A stretch of 43,751 nt of DNA. It comes from Euzebyales bacterium. Its GTDB lineage: Bacteria; Actinomycetota; Nitriliruptoria; Euzebyales; JAHELV01. Shown here in pieces: positions 1 through 7,817 of this stretch. The DNA is taken from contig DASUUK010000076.1 of NCBI GenBank assembly GCA_036374135.1, forward strand, positions 1 to 43,751. The letters run 5' to 3'. Under the pieces are notes generated by a model, which did no database searches, had not been told where the DNA came from, and saw only the letters and a list, made by a program, of their open reading frames with translations. How positions within the stretch are numbered: position 1 is the stretch's first letter; each line of letters begins with the position of its first letter. The position numbers and the translations under genes were made by a program.

Positions 1-14
1 GGCGTCGGTGGCGC

Positions 15-20
15 TACATT
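15..20 (+). promoter_or_regulatory. possible -10 box for the first gene
   Basis: TACATT fits the actinobacterial TANNNT -10 pattern and lies about 36 bp upstream of the ATG at 57. No convincing -35 box is visible because the window begins here. This is a weak call that rests on one hexamer. Confidence 0.2.
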
Positions 21-56
21 CGTCGTGACGCAACCCGGTCTGCCACTGGCGGCGCC

Positions 57-3000
57 ATGGTCTGTCCGCACTGCGGCACCCACAACGACGCCGGCGAGCT
101 CGCATGCGCGGCCTGCGGCTCGCCGCTGCGCACGGACGCCCCGCGCCCGGAACGTCGGTACGCGACGGTGGTGTTCGCCGACCTCGTCGGGTTCACGGCC
201 TTCGCGGAGGACCGCGATCCCGAGGATGTGCACGCGGTCGTCGACCGGTGCCTGTCGATGCTCGGCGCGGTGGTCGCGGAGCACGGTGGATCCGTGACGC
301 GGGTCATCGGCGATGAGGTCATGGCGTTGTTCGGCGCGCCGGTCGCCCACGGTGACGATGCCGAGCGTGCAGTGCGTGCGGCGCTTGTCATGCAGCAGCG
401 CATGTCAGCGGATGGGCACCTGGCCGGTGGGTTCCAGCTGCGGGTTGGCATCAACACTGGCGTCGTGCTGTACGCGCCGCTCGGCCCGGACGCCACCCGG
501 CGCCCGACCGTGATGAGCGACGCGGTCAACATCGCAGCGCGTCTGCGCAGTGAGGCGGAACCGGCGGGTGTGCTCGTCGGTCGCGAGACCTATCGCACGA
601 CGCGGCACGCCATCGACTACGCGGACACGCGCATGGTCACCGTCCGCGGCAAGTCGGCCCCGCTGCCGGCGTGGACAGCGTTGCGCGCACGACCCCGGTC
701 CCAGACAGCGTCGCCGTGGACGCTCCCGCTGGTCGACCGGACCGCCGAGATGGCGACGCTGCAGGACGCCTGGCGCGATGTGTGCACGACCGATGCCGCG
801 CGTGTCGTCGCAGTCGTCGGCTCGGCGGGCATCGGCAAGTCGCGGCTCGTGGAGGCGTTCAGGGAGCAGCTCGATCACGAGACCGCGCGTGTGCTGCGGG
901 GCTGGGCACTGGCCTACGGGACCGGGACCGGCTACGGGCCGCTGTCGCACCAGCTCCGCGCCGACGCCGGCGTGACCGACGGCCAGCGGATGCCCGAGGC
1001 GCGGACGCTGCTGTGGGCCCGCATGCGCCAGATCATCGCGGACGCCGACGAGCTCGACGAGGCGCAGTTGGCGGCCCTCGCGGGCCTCTCGAGCGGGGAG
1101 GCGATCGCCGAACGCCAGGGACTGCTGGCGTTCGCCAGGCGGTACCTCGCGGCGCTCGCGCGCAGGCGTCCCACCGCGCTGGTCTTCGAGGACATGCACT
1201 GGGCCGATCCCAGCGTGCTGGATCTGATCGAGCTGGTCGCCACGCGTACGCGCGACGCGCCGTTGCTGGTCGTCGTGGTCGCCCGACCCGAGCTGTTCGA
1301 CATGCGACCGTCCTGGCGCACCGACGCGATGCCGATCCGCATCGTGCCGCTCGAGCCTCTGGGCCACGACGACGCGCGCCAGCTCGTCAGCGCGGCGGTT
1401 GCCGACGACGCCACGAACGGTGACGCCGCTGCGGTCATCGATCGCGCGGGCGGCAACCCGTTGTTCATCCTGGAGCTGGTCGCGGCGGCGCAGGGAGGCA
1501 CGGCCACGGCCGACAACGTTCCGCCCACCGTGCAGAACCTCATCGCCTCGCGGCTCGACGCGCTCAGGGAGGACTGCCGGCAGCTCGCGCTGGCAGCGGC
1601 GGTCGTCGGCAAGGCATTCTCGCGCGACGACGTGGTCGCCCTGCGCGCCGACGCCGTCGACGTGCACGTGGACGCGCAGCTCGACGCGTTGATCGACGCG
1701 GGCGTGATCCAGCGCGCCGCGACGCGGACCGACCGGTACGCCTTCAACCACGACCTGATCCGCGACACCGCGTACGAGACCCTCGCGCGCTCGACGCGCC
1801 GCCACTACCACGCGCAGATCGCGCGGCGCCTCGAAGCGGCGCACGCCGGCACCGTCGACGAGCTCGCGGGTCAGGTGGCCTACCACTGGCTGCGCACGGA
1901 CGACCCGGTGGCGGCCGTCCCGTACCTCGTCGCGGCGGCCGAGCGTGCGAGTCACGCGTGGGCCACGCAGGAGGCTGCGGCCTTGTACAGCCAGGCGCTG
2001 GAGGTGCTTCCGGACGACGATGAACGCCGACCGGGGTTGCGGCTCGCGCACGCCATCGCGCTGACCGATGCCGGGGACCTGACGCGGGCGTGTGACGCGT
2101 TCGCGGCGCTGATCGGCGATCTGTCCGGGGCCGAACGCGTCGAGGCGCTGATCCAGTGGTCGAAGGCGGCGTTCTGGACCATGGACACCGCCGGGGCGCA
2201 GCGTCTCGCGCGGCGGGCGAAGGAGGAGGCGGAGACGATCGGCGCCGTGCCGCACGCGCGCGCGGCGGTCCACCTGTGCAACGCGTTGTCGTCGCTGGAG
2301 ACGCGCACGGCCGAGGGTGTCGCGGAGGGGGAGGCGATCATCCGGTCGTGGCCGGCCGACGCTCCGACACGCGATCGTGGCTCCATGCTCAGCATGCTCT
2401 CCGTCTACCACTACTGGGTGGGTGACTTCGGCGCCTCGATCGACCGGGGGCGCGAGGGCTATCAGATCAGCCGGGACCTGCGCAGCCTCGACGACATGCT
2501 GTTGGCGTCCAGCCATCTCGCGCTCGGTCTCACCGGCGCGGGCCGCCACGTCGAGGCGCTGCAGGTGTGCCGGGACGCCGCCGCCGACGGGTTGGCGCAC
2601 GAGCTGATCCCGCGGTTCACCGCCCGCCTGTTCAACATGTGGGCGAACGCGTTGCGCGAGCTCGGCGACCTCGACGGTGCGCGCCGGCGCAGCGAGGAGG
2701 CGATCGAGCTGGGTGAGCGGGCGGCGTTTCCGCCGCCGATCGTCCAGGCCCGCATAGACCTGCTCTACGCCGACCTGGCCGCGGATGAGTTCGGTCGGGC
2801 GTCGCGGCTCTGGCCCGAGCTCCACGCGCAGGCCGCGGCGATGAAGGCCTGGCACAACTGGTTGACCATCGGTCGGTTGGCGACGGCCCGCGCGGAGATC
2901 CTTCTGGCCACGTCGGAGCCCGAGGTCGCGGCCGAGGCGGCGCACGAGGCGATCGATCACGCGCGCCGTGTGGGACGCCGCAAGTACGAGGTGGCGTCGC

Positions 3001-3287
3001 GGCAGGTGCTCGGGTCCGCGCTGCTGGCGCAACGGCGTCCCCGTGACGCGGTGGGCGTGTTCGAAGTCTGCCTGCGCGACGCGTCCACGCTCGGTCAGCC
3101 GACCGCCGTCATGCGGGCCGCCGCGGGCCTGCGTGATGCGGCGTTCGCAGCCGGTGAGGACGACCGTGCGGAGGTCGCCGACGGCGTCGCGCGCGACGCG
3201 CTGCGTTCGTTCCTGGACCGGGTGGGCGACCAGTGGCGGGACCACGTGCTGTCGACACCGGCCGGACGCGCGGTCGCGCGCGCGTAG
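57..3287 (+). CDS. zinc-ribbon / class III cyclase / AAA ATPase / TPR regulator
   Basis: A 1076-residue cytoplasmic multidomain protein. Residues 3-20 form a zinc ribbon with paired cysteines (C3, C6, C17, C20). Residues about 33-205 are a class III nucleotidyl cyclase domain with both metal aspartates, D42 in FADLVGFT and D86 in IGDEVMALFG. The Lys that usually fixes the purine in this family (VEKFIGD pattern) is Arg82 here, so cyclase activity and substrate are uncertain. A STAND-like AAA module follows, with Walker A (GSAGIGKSR) near residue 255 and Walker B (ALVFEDMHWAD) near 380. The C-terminal third is helical and TPR-like. This architecture is common in actinobacteria as a signal-regulated ATPase, but no ligand is known. 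No strong ribosome-binding site precedes the ATG. It ends convergently with the next gene, five bases away. The family call is firm and the function unknown. Confidence 0.9.
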   Translation: MVCPHCGTHNDAGELACAACGSPLRTDAPRPERRYATVVFADLVGFTAFAEDRDPEDVHAVVDRCLSMLGAVVAEHGGSVTRVIGDEVMALFGAPVAHGDDAERAVRAALVMQQRMSADGHLAGGFQLRVGINTGVVLYAPLGPDATRRPTVMSDAVNIAARLRSEAEPAGVLVGRETYRTTRHAIDYADTRMVTVRGKSAPLPAWTALRARPRSQTASPWTLPLVDRTAEMATLQDAWRDVCTTDAARVVAVVGSAGIGKSRLVEAFREQLDHETARVLRGWALAYGTGTGYGPLSHQLRADAGVTDGQRMPEARTLLWARMRQIIADADELDEAQLAALAGLSSGEAIAERQGLLAFARRYLAALARRRPTALVFEDMHWADPSVLDLIELVATRTRDAPLLVVVVARPELFDMRPSWRTDAMPIRIVPLEPLGHDDARQLVSAAVADDATNGDAAAVIDRAGGNPLFILELVAAAQGGTATADNVPPTVQNLIASRLDALREDCRQLALAAAVVGKAFSRDDVVALRADAVDVHVDAQLDALIDAGVIQRAATRTDRYAFNHDLIRDTAYETLARSTRRHYHAQIARRLEAAHAGTVDELAGQVAYHWLRTDDPVAAVPYLVAAAERASHAWATQEAAALYSQALEVLPDDDERRPGLRLAHAIALTDAGDLTRACDAFAALIGDLSGAERVEALIQWSKAAFWTMDTAGAQRLARRAKEEAETIGAVPHARAAVHLCNALSSLETRTAEGVAEGEAIIRSWPADAPTRDRGSMLSMLSVYHYWVGDFGASIDRGREGYQISRDLRSLDDMLLASSHLALGLTGAGRHVEALQVCRDAAADGLAHELIPRFTARLFNMWANALRELGDLDGARRRSEEAIELGERAAFPPPIVQARIDLLYADLAADEFGRASRLWPELHAQAAAMKAWHNWLTIGRLATARAEILLATSEPEVAAEAAHEAIDHARRVGRRKYEVASRQVLGSALLAQRRPRDAVGVFEVCLRDASTLGQPTAVMRAAAGLRDAAFAAGEDDRAEVADGVARDALRSFLDRVGDQWRDHVLSTPAGRAVARA

Positions 3288-3291
3288 GTCG

Positions 3292-4077
3292 CTACGGCTG
3301 CACCGCGCTGCGCAGGGTGGTCGCGTTGACGCGTACGTACGTGGCGGCGGCCCGCATGGCGGGTACGAACGCCCCCAGCCGCACCAGTGCAGGGTCGTCG
3401 CGCCGCTGTGCCGAGGTGACCGCCGCGACGGTGGCGGCGATCCGGCGGGTGACCACGCCGATGACGTCGACGTCGGCGGGCATGCCGTAGGCCGCGCACA
3501 GCACACGCAGCCGTTCGGCCTGGTCGTCAACGGTCAGGTCGATGCCGTGGTTGCGTGCCCGCACCGGGTCCATCAGCGGCACGGTCATCCACGCAGCGTG
3601 CGCGAGGTCCCACTCGGGGCGGGCCGGGGCCGCCAGGTCCCAGTCAATGAGCCCGACGATCCGCATCCCGTCGAACACGAGGTTCGGCGGGCCGACGTCG
3701 TTGTGGCACACGATCTCCCCTGGGCCCGGCGCGCCGGTCCCGGTGCGCCATCGCGCGTCGGGTGGGACGACGACATCGCGGACCGCCTCGTGGTAGTCGC
3801 GCAGGAGGTGGCCCACGCTGATCAGGACGCGATCGTCCCACGCCCACGACGGCCACGGCGGCCTGCCCACGGTCTGGCCGTCGATCCAGTCGAGCACCTC
3901 ACAGCCGTCCGGGTCCACGCCGTGGAGCCGGGGCGAGGCAGGAAAGCCGACCGTGGCGAGGTGCTCCAGCACCCGGTGCACGCTCGCGCTCCACGGTCCG
4001 GTCGGTCGTCGGACGGTGTCACCGACACGGCGGATCGTGGTCATCCATCCATCGAGCGGGGTCTCGTCTGCGGGCAC
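3292..4077 (-). CDS. aminoglycoside phosphotransferase (APH)-family kinase
   Basis: A 261-residue protein with the APH/choline-kinase fold. The Brenner catalytic motif is visible as H125-N-D127 with N132 (CHNDVGPPN), and the metal-binding DxD lies at D145-W-D147 (GLIDWDLA). The N-terminal lobe carries the VRRPTGPWSASVH stretch seen in phosphotransferases of this family. These enzymes transfer the ATP gamma-phosphate to small-molecule hydroxyls. Nothing in the sequence defines the substrate, and many chromosomal members are not resistance genes. The start is a GTG at 4077; an ATG at 4044 would drop the conserved ETPLDG segment, so the longer form is preferred. It is divergent from the molybdate operon. 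Confidence 0.85.
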   Translation of the reverse strand: MPADETPLDGWMTTIRRVGDTVRRPTGPWSASVHRVLEHLATVGFPASPRLHGVDPDGCEVLDWIDGQTVGRPPWPSWAWDDRVLISVGHLLRDYHEAVRDVVVPPDARWRTGTGAPGPGEIVCHNDVGPPNLVFDGMRIVGLIDWDLAAPARPEWDLAHAAWMTVPLMDPVRARNHGIDLTVDDQAERLRVLCAAYGMPADVDVIGVVTRRIAATVAAVTSAQRRDDPALVRLGAFVPAMRAAATYVRVNATTLRSAVQP

Positions 4078-4154
4078 GGGCCGGTCCGATCACCCATTGG
4101 TGCTCCATGGTCGAGCCTATGCGCGTCGCCGCCCTCTCCTCAACGCACCGAACC

Positions 4155-4196
4155 ATACCTATGGATTTCGTTGCATTTACACAATTGCCTAGGTAT
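4155..4196. promoter_or_regulatory. inverted repeat operator candidate in the mod promoter
   Basis: ATACCTA at 4155-4161 is mirrored exactly by TAGGTAT at 4190-4196, with 28 bp between the arms. A second pair, ACAAT at 4181 and ATTGT at 4195, overlaps it. This is the most AT-rich patch in the neighbourhood and it overlaps the predicted -35 and -10 boxes, as expected of an autoregulated repressor site. The likely binder is the HTH-TOBE protein encoded immediately downstream. It does not match the Escherichia coli ModE box. The binding role is inferred. Confidence 0.35.
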
Positions 4197-4199
4197 TGT
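4171..4199 (+). promoter_or_regulatory. promoter of the molybdate operon, probably leaderless
   Basis: TTGCAT at 4171-4176 and TATTGT at 4194-4199 are separated by exactly 17 bp. The GTG start codon at 4207 begins seven bases after the -10 box, where transcription would initiate. There is no room for a ribosome-binding site. Leaderless mRNAs with this geometry are common in actinobacteria. Confidence 0.5.
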
Positions 4200-4206
4200 T
4201 CGCGGC

Positions 4207-4605
4207 GTGGCGGAGGATGGGCTTCGGATCGGCCAGGCGGCGACGCTGCTCGGCGTCAGCGTGGACACGCTGCGCCGGTGGGAGGACCAGGGTCGGGTCG
4301 AGCTCGCGCGCAGCGACGGCGGCCAGCGGTTGGTGCCGTTGCCAGAGGTCCAACGCCTGCTCGGGGAGCGTCGCACGCCGTCGCGGGTGATCGCGGCGTC
4401 GTCGGCGCGCAACCAGCTGGACGCGATCGTGACGCGTGTGGTCTCAGGCGTTGCTGCGGCGACCATCGAGATGCAGGCCGGTCCGTACAGGCTCGTCGCG
4501 CTGACGACCGCCGAGAGCGTCGACGAGCTCGCGTTGGACATCGGCACGCGTGTCGTCGCCTCGGTCAAGGCCACCAATGTCATCGTCGGACTTCCCAGGG
4601 AGTAG
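4207..4605 (+). CDS. HTH-TOBE molybdate-responsive regulator
   Basis: A 132-residue protein with two domains. The N-terminal MerR/excisionase-type helix-turn-helix (about residues 5-55) reads GQAATLLGVSVDTLRRWEDQG. The C-terminal Mop/TOBE domain (about 65-132) includes SVKATNVIVGLPRE, the signature used to bind molybdate or tungstate oxyanion. It is therefore likely a molybdate-sensing DNA-binding protein controlling the transporter that starts three bases after its stop. It differs from E. coli ModE, which has a LysR-type HTH and two TOBE domains, and matches the short form found before modA in actinobacteria. The GTG start is chosen because the HTH begins right after it and the promoter -10 lies seven bases upstream. 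Family assignment is strong; autoregulation is inferred. Confidence 0.8.
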   Translation: MAEDGLRIGQAATLLGVSVDTLRRWEDQGRVELARSDGGQRLVPLPEVQRLLGERRTPSRVIAASSARNQLDAIVTRVVSGVAAATIEMQAGPYRLVALTTAESVDELALDIGTRVVASVKATNVIVGLPRE

Positions 4606-4608
4606 GCG

Positions 4609-5394
4609 TTGGCGGACCGCGTCGTCGGGTGTCTCCTGCTCGCCCTGATGCTCGCCGCGTGCGCTGGTTCCGGGTCGGCGGCGCCGACCACGGGACGGAC
4701 GGCATCGTCGGACGCGTTGGCCGGCACCGTGACCGTGTTCGCCGCGGCGTCGCTGACCGATGCGTTCGAGGCGATCGGGGAGCGGTTCGAGCAGGCGCAT
4801 CCCGACGTGGACGTGGCGTTCAACTTCGCCAGCAGCTCGACCCTGGCGACGCAGATCACCGAGGGCGCGCCCGCGGATGTGTTCGCCTCGGCCGACCAGG
4901 CGCAGATGGACGTGGTCGACGATGCGGGCGGCATCGTGGGGGAGCGCGTCGACATCGCACGCAACAGCCTGCAGATCGCCGTCGAGCCCGGCAATCCGAT
5001 GGGGATCGCGGGCCTCGACGATCTCGCACGCGCCGACGTGACCGTGGTGCTCGCGGCCGAGGAGGTCCCCGCCGGGGAGTACGCCCGTCAGGTCCTCGAC
5101 GCACAGCGGGTCGCGGTCGATCCGGCGTCGCTGGAGACCGACGTGCGCGCCGTCCTGTCCCGTGTGGCGTTGGGTGAGGCCGATGCGGGCGTGGTCTACA
5201 CCAGCGACGTCGAGTCGGCGGACGGCGCTGTCGAGGGCGTGGTCATCCCGCCGGACCGCAACGTTGCGGTGACGTATCCGATCGCCACGGTGACCGATGC
5301 GCCCAACCCGGCTGCGGCCGACGCGTTCGCGGGCCATGTGACCTCCGACGAGGGTCTGGCACTGCTGCGCGCCGCCGGGTTCTCGGCGCCATGA
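4609..5394 (+). CDS. modA: ModA molybdate-binding lipoprotein
   Basis: A 261-residue extracytoplasmic solute-binding protein of the molybdate/tungstate ABC importer. A lipoprotein signal ends in LAAC with Cys18 as the lipidation site. A short Ser/Thr/Ala linker follows, then the ModA fold: VFAAASLTDAFEAIGERFEQ at the N-terminal lobe, an SSSTLATQI oxyanion-binding loop, and GEADAGVVYTSDV near the C terminus. The start is a TTG three bases after the regulator stop, the only start placing a signal peptide at the terminus. It is co-transcribed with the permease, whose ATG overlaps this stop by four bases. Molybdate captured here is passed to the ModBC complex to feed molybdenum-cofactor enzymes. 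Confidence 0.93.
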   Translation: MADRVVGCLLLALMLAACAGSGSAAPTTGRTASSDALAGTVTVFAAASLTDAFEAIGERFEQAHPDVDVAFNFASSSTLATQITEGAPADVFASADQAQMDVVDDAGGIVGERVDIARNSLQIAVEPGNPMGIAGLDDLARADVTVVLAAEEVPAGEYARQVLDAQRVAVDPASLETDVRAVLSRVALGEADAGVVYTSDVESADGAVEGVVIPPDRNVAVTYPIATVTDAPNPAAADAFAGHVTSDEGLALLRAAGFSAP

Positions 5395-6233
5395 GGGTGG
5401 GTGCCGGCGAGGGCCGGGGGATGGCCTGGGAGCGGGTGGCGTCTCGGCGGTCGCGGGTCGGTCTGCAGGCGGTGATGGGCTGGCTGGGGCTGGGTGCCAT
5501 CGCCCTGCTGCTCCTGCCCCTCGTCGGTCTGCTGGTCAACACCCCGTGGACGCGCTTCGGTGAGCTGATCGGCGATGCGACCGTGCGGTCGGCGCTGCGC
5601 CTGTCGCTCGTGACCTCGTTGACCGCGTTGGCCGTGTCGACGATTCTCGGCGTGCCGCTCGCCTGGCTGCTCGCGCGACGCGAGTTCCCTGCGAAGACCC
5701 TGCTGCGGGCGCTCTGCGTGCTGCCGATGGTGCTGCCACCGGTGGTCGGCGGCGTGGCCCTGCTGCTCGCGTTCGGCCGCCGGGGTCTGATCGGTCAGCC
5801 GCTGGACGCCCTGACCGGCATCACACTGCCGTTCTCCGCCGCGGGCGTCGTGCTGGCCGAGACGTTCGTCGCCATGCCGTTCCTGATCGTGACGGTCGAG
5901 GCTGGGCTGCGATCGATGGACCGCCGCTACGAGGACGTCGCCGCGACCCTAGGTGCCGGCCGGTGGCTGGTGTTCCGACGCGTGACGCTTCCGCTGCTGG
6001 GTCCGTCGCTCGGTGCCGGCATGGCGCTGTGCTGGGCCAGGGCACTCGGCGAGTTCGGTGCCACCATCACGTTCGCCGGCAACCTTTCCGGACGCACGCA
6101 GACCATGCCTCTGGCGGTGTACCTGGAGCTCGAACGCGACGTCGACGCGGCGATCCTGCTCAGCCTGCTCCTGCTCACCGTGTCGGTGATCGTCCTGGTT
6201 GCGCTGCGCGGCCGCTACCTCGGCGTCGGCTGA
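5391..6233 (+). CDS. modB: ModB molybdate ABC transporter permease
   Basis: A 280-residue inner-membrane permease with an N-terminal hydrophobic segment (LGAIALLLLPLVGLLV) and about five more transmembrane helices. The cytoplasmic EAA-loop for contact with the ATPase is visible as EDVAATLGAGRWLVFRRVTLP, and GEFGATITFAGNLSGRTQTMPLAVY is a hallmark of ModB/CysT-type permeases, here near residues 215-240. The ATG overlaps the modA stop (ATGA), indicating translational coupling. It forms the homodimeric channel for molybdate between ModA and ModC. Length is somewhat above the usual 225-260 because of a 25-residue N-terminal extension. Confidence 0.92.
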   Translation: MRVGAGEGRGMAWERVASRRSRVGLQAVMGWLGLGAIALLLLPLVGLLVNTPWTRFGELIGDATVRSALRLSLVTSLTALAVSTILGVPLAWLLARREFPAKTLLRALCVLPMVLPPVVGGVALLLAFGRRGLIGQPLDALTGITLPFSAAGVVLAETFVAMPFLIVTVEAGLRSMDRRYEDVAATLGAGRWLVFRRVTLPLLGPSLGAGMALCWARALGEFGATITFAGNLSGRTQTMPLAVYLELERDVDAAILLSLLLLTVSVIVLVALRGRYLGVG

Positions 6234-6237
6234 CGCG

Positions 6238-7344
6238 ATGAGGGACGCGTCTGCATCGACGGCCGCCGTGGCCGAGGGCGTCGCAGGTACCGACGGTTTG
6301 GTGGCCCGTGTCACGGTCGACCGCGGGTCGTTCCTGCTCGACGTGGCACTGGAGGTCGGCGCCGGCGAGGTCATCGCGCTGCTCGGCCCCAACGGTGCCG
6401 GCAAGACCACGCTGTTGCGCACCCTCGCCGGCCTCGGCGGACTGCGGTCCGGACGTGTCGTGATCGCCGGCCGCACGCTGGACGACACGGCTGCGGGTGT
6501 CCGCCTGGCGCCGGAGGACCGCGGCGTCAGCGTGGTCTTCCAGGACCACCTGCTGTTCCCCCACCTCGATGCGCTCGACAACGTGGCGTTCGGACTGCGC
6601 GCCCGCGGGATGTCGTCGCGTGACGCCCGTGCGCGTGCCGTGGAGTGGGTGGCGCGGGTCGGGTTGTCAGATGTCGCGCACCACCGCCCCGACCAGTTGT
6701 CGGGTGGCCAGGCCCAACGCGCGGCGCTGGCACGCGCGCTGGCCTACCAGCCGGACCTGCTGCTGATGGACGAACCGTTGTCGGCACTCGACGTCGAGGC
6801 ACGCCTCGCGATCCGGCGCGCCCTCCGCGGTCACCTGGATGCGTTCGCCGGGCCGGCCATCGTCATCACGCACGACCCTGTCGAGGCCATCGCCCTGGCA
6901 AACCGTCTGGTCATCCTCGAGGCAGGGAGGATCGTCCAGGACGGATCGATCGACGACGTCACGCAGCGGCCCCGGTCGGCGTGGGTCGCCGGGCTGGTGG
7001 GCCTCAACCTGTATCGGGGGCGGGCGGACGGCACCACCGTCCGCCTGCCGTCGGCACAGCGGATCGTCACCGCGACGGCGGCGCGTGGGGACGTGTTCGC
7101 CGCCGTGCATCCCACCGCCGTCGCGCTGTACCGTGCCCGACCGGACGGGACGCCACGCAACGTGTGGACCGGGACCATCGACGGGTTCGACGTGCACGGC
7201 GACCGTGTGCGCGTCCACGTCGCCGGGCCGCTGCCGATCGTCGCCGAGGTCACCCCGGCGGCGGTCGCCGCCCTCGACCTGGGCATCGGCGGCGACGTCC
7301 ACGTCTCGGTCAAGGCCACCGAGGTCAACATCTATCCCGCATGA
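6238..7344 (+). CDS. modC: ModC molybdate ABC transporter ATPase
   Basis: A 368-residue ATP-binding subunit that powers molybdate import. Walker A is GPNGAGKTT at residues 50-58, the ABC signature is LSGGQAQRAALARA, Walker B is LLLMDEPLSALD, and the switch histidine is in IVITHDPVEA. A C-terminal TOBE domain ends in VSVKATEVNIYPA and probably binds oxyanion for trans-inhibition. The ATG at 6238, four bases after the modB stop, is preferred to an upstream start at 6199 that would overlap modB coding sequence. It is the last recognisable transport gene of the operon. Confidence 0.92.
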   Translation: MRDASASTAAVAEGVAGTDGLVARVTVDRGSFLLDVALEVGAGEVIALLGPNGAGKTTLLRTLAGLGGLRSGRVVIAGRTLDDTAAGVRLAPEDRGVSVVFQDHLLFPHLDALDNVAFGLRARGMSSRDARARAVEWVARVGLSDVAHHRPDQLSGGQAQRAALARALAYQPDLLLMDEPLSALDVEARLAIRRALRGHLDAFAGPAIVITHDPVEAIALANRLVILEAGRIVQDGSIDDVTQRPRSAWVAGLVGLNLYRGRADGTTVRLPSAQRIVTATAARGDVFAAVHPTAVALYRARPDGTPRNVWTGTIDGFDVHGDRVRVHVAGPLPIVAEVTPAAVAALDLGIGGDVHVSVKATEVNIYPA

Positions 7345-7393
7345 TCACCGATGACGAGCGCCCACGACGCCACCCGACACGCGAGGACGTCCG

Positions 7394-7798
7394 ATGAAGA
7401 TCGTTCGAGCGGCCGACGTGACCGCACGCACCGCTGATACGCGGAAGTGGACGGCGGGGGTGTGGCGCGCGGACATCCTGGTGACCCGGAGCGACGGTCT
7501 GCGCAGCAACCGCTTCACGTATGCCCCGGGCAGCCGCTCGCACTGGCACATCCACGACGGCGAGCAGGCGATCATCGTGGTCGACGGCCGTGGCCTCATC
7601 CAGTGGGAGGGCCTCGACGCCGCCGAGATCCTCGCGCCGGGGGATTGGGTGCACGTCAGCCCCGGCGTCGCGCACTGGCATGGCGCCGTGCCCGACGAGG
7701 TCTTCACCCATCTGGCCGTGACGGCCTCGGGACCGACCCGGTGGCTGCACGCTGTCGACGACGACACCTACACGGCGAGCCTTCCGGATGCCGGGTGA
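7394..7798 (+). CDS. cupin-fold metal-binding protein
   Basis: A 134-residue single-domain cupin. Motif 1 supplies metal ligands H50, H52, (H54) and E57 in HWHIHDGEQ, and motif 2 supplies H94 or H96 in GVAHWHG. The rest is short beta strands with conserved glycines (APGDWVHVSPG). Such proteins are small metal-dependent dioxygenases, isomerases or ligand sensors, and the sequence does not say which. A 49-bp gap separates it from modC, so it could be read from the same transcript. The ATG is taken with the downstream purine-rich region; the next gene may start within its last bases. Confidence 0.8.
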   Translation: MKIVRAADVTARTADTRKWTAGVWRADILVTRSDGLRSNRFTYAPGSRSHWHIHDGEQAIIVVDGRGLIQWEGLDAAEILAPGDWVHVSPGVAHWHGAVPDEVFTHLAVTASGPTRWLHAVDDDTYTASLPDAG

Positions 7799-7817
7799 CG
7801 GCGAGCGAGGCCCGACG

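Noticed and set aside
405-3530. Very long minus-strand open frame across the cyclase-AAA gene
   Set aside because: It is an Arg/Gly/His-rich shadow of the real plus-strand gene with no domain, and high GC content keeps antisense frames open.
2968-4605. 545-residue plus-strand frame ending in the HTH-TOBE regulator
   Set aside because: The upstream 410 codons are antisense to the APH-like gene or out of frame with the cyclase gene; the promoter and HTH start place the real gene at 4207.
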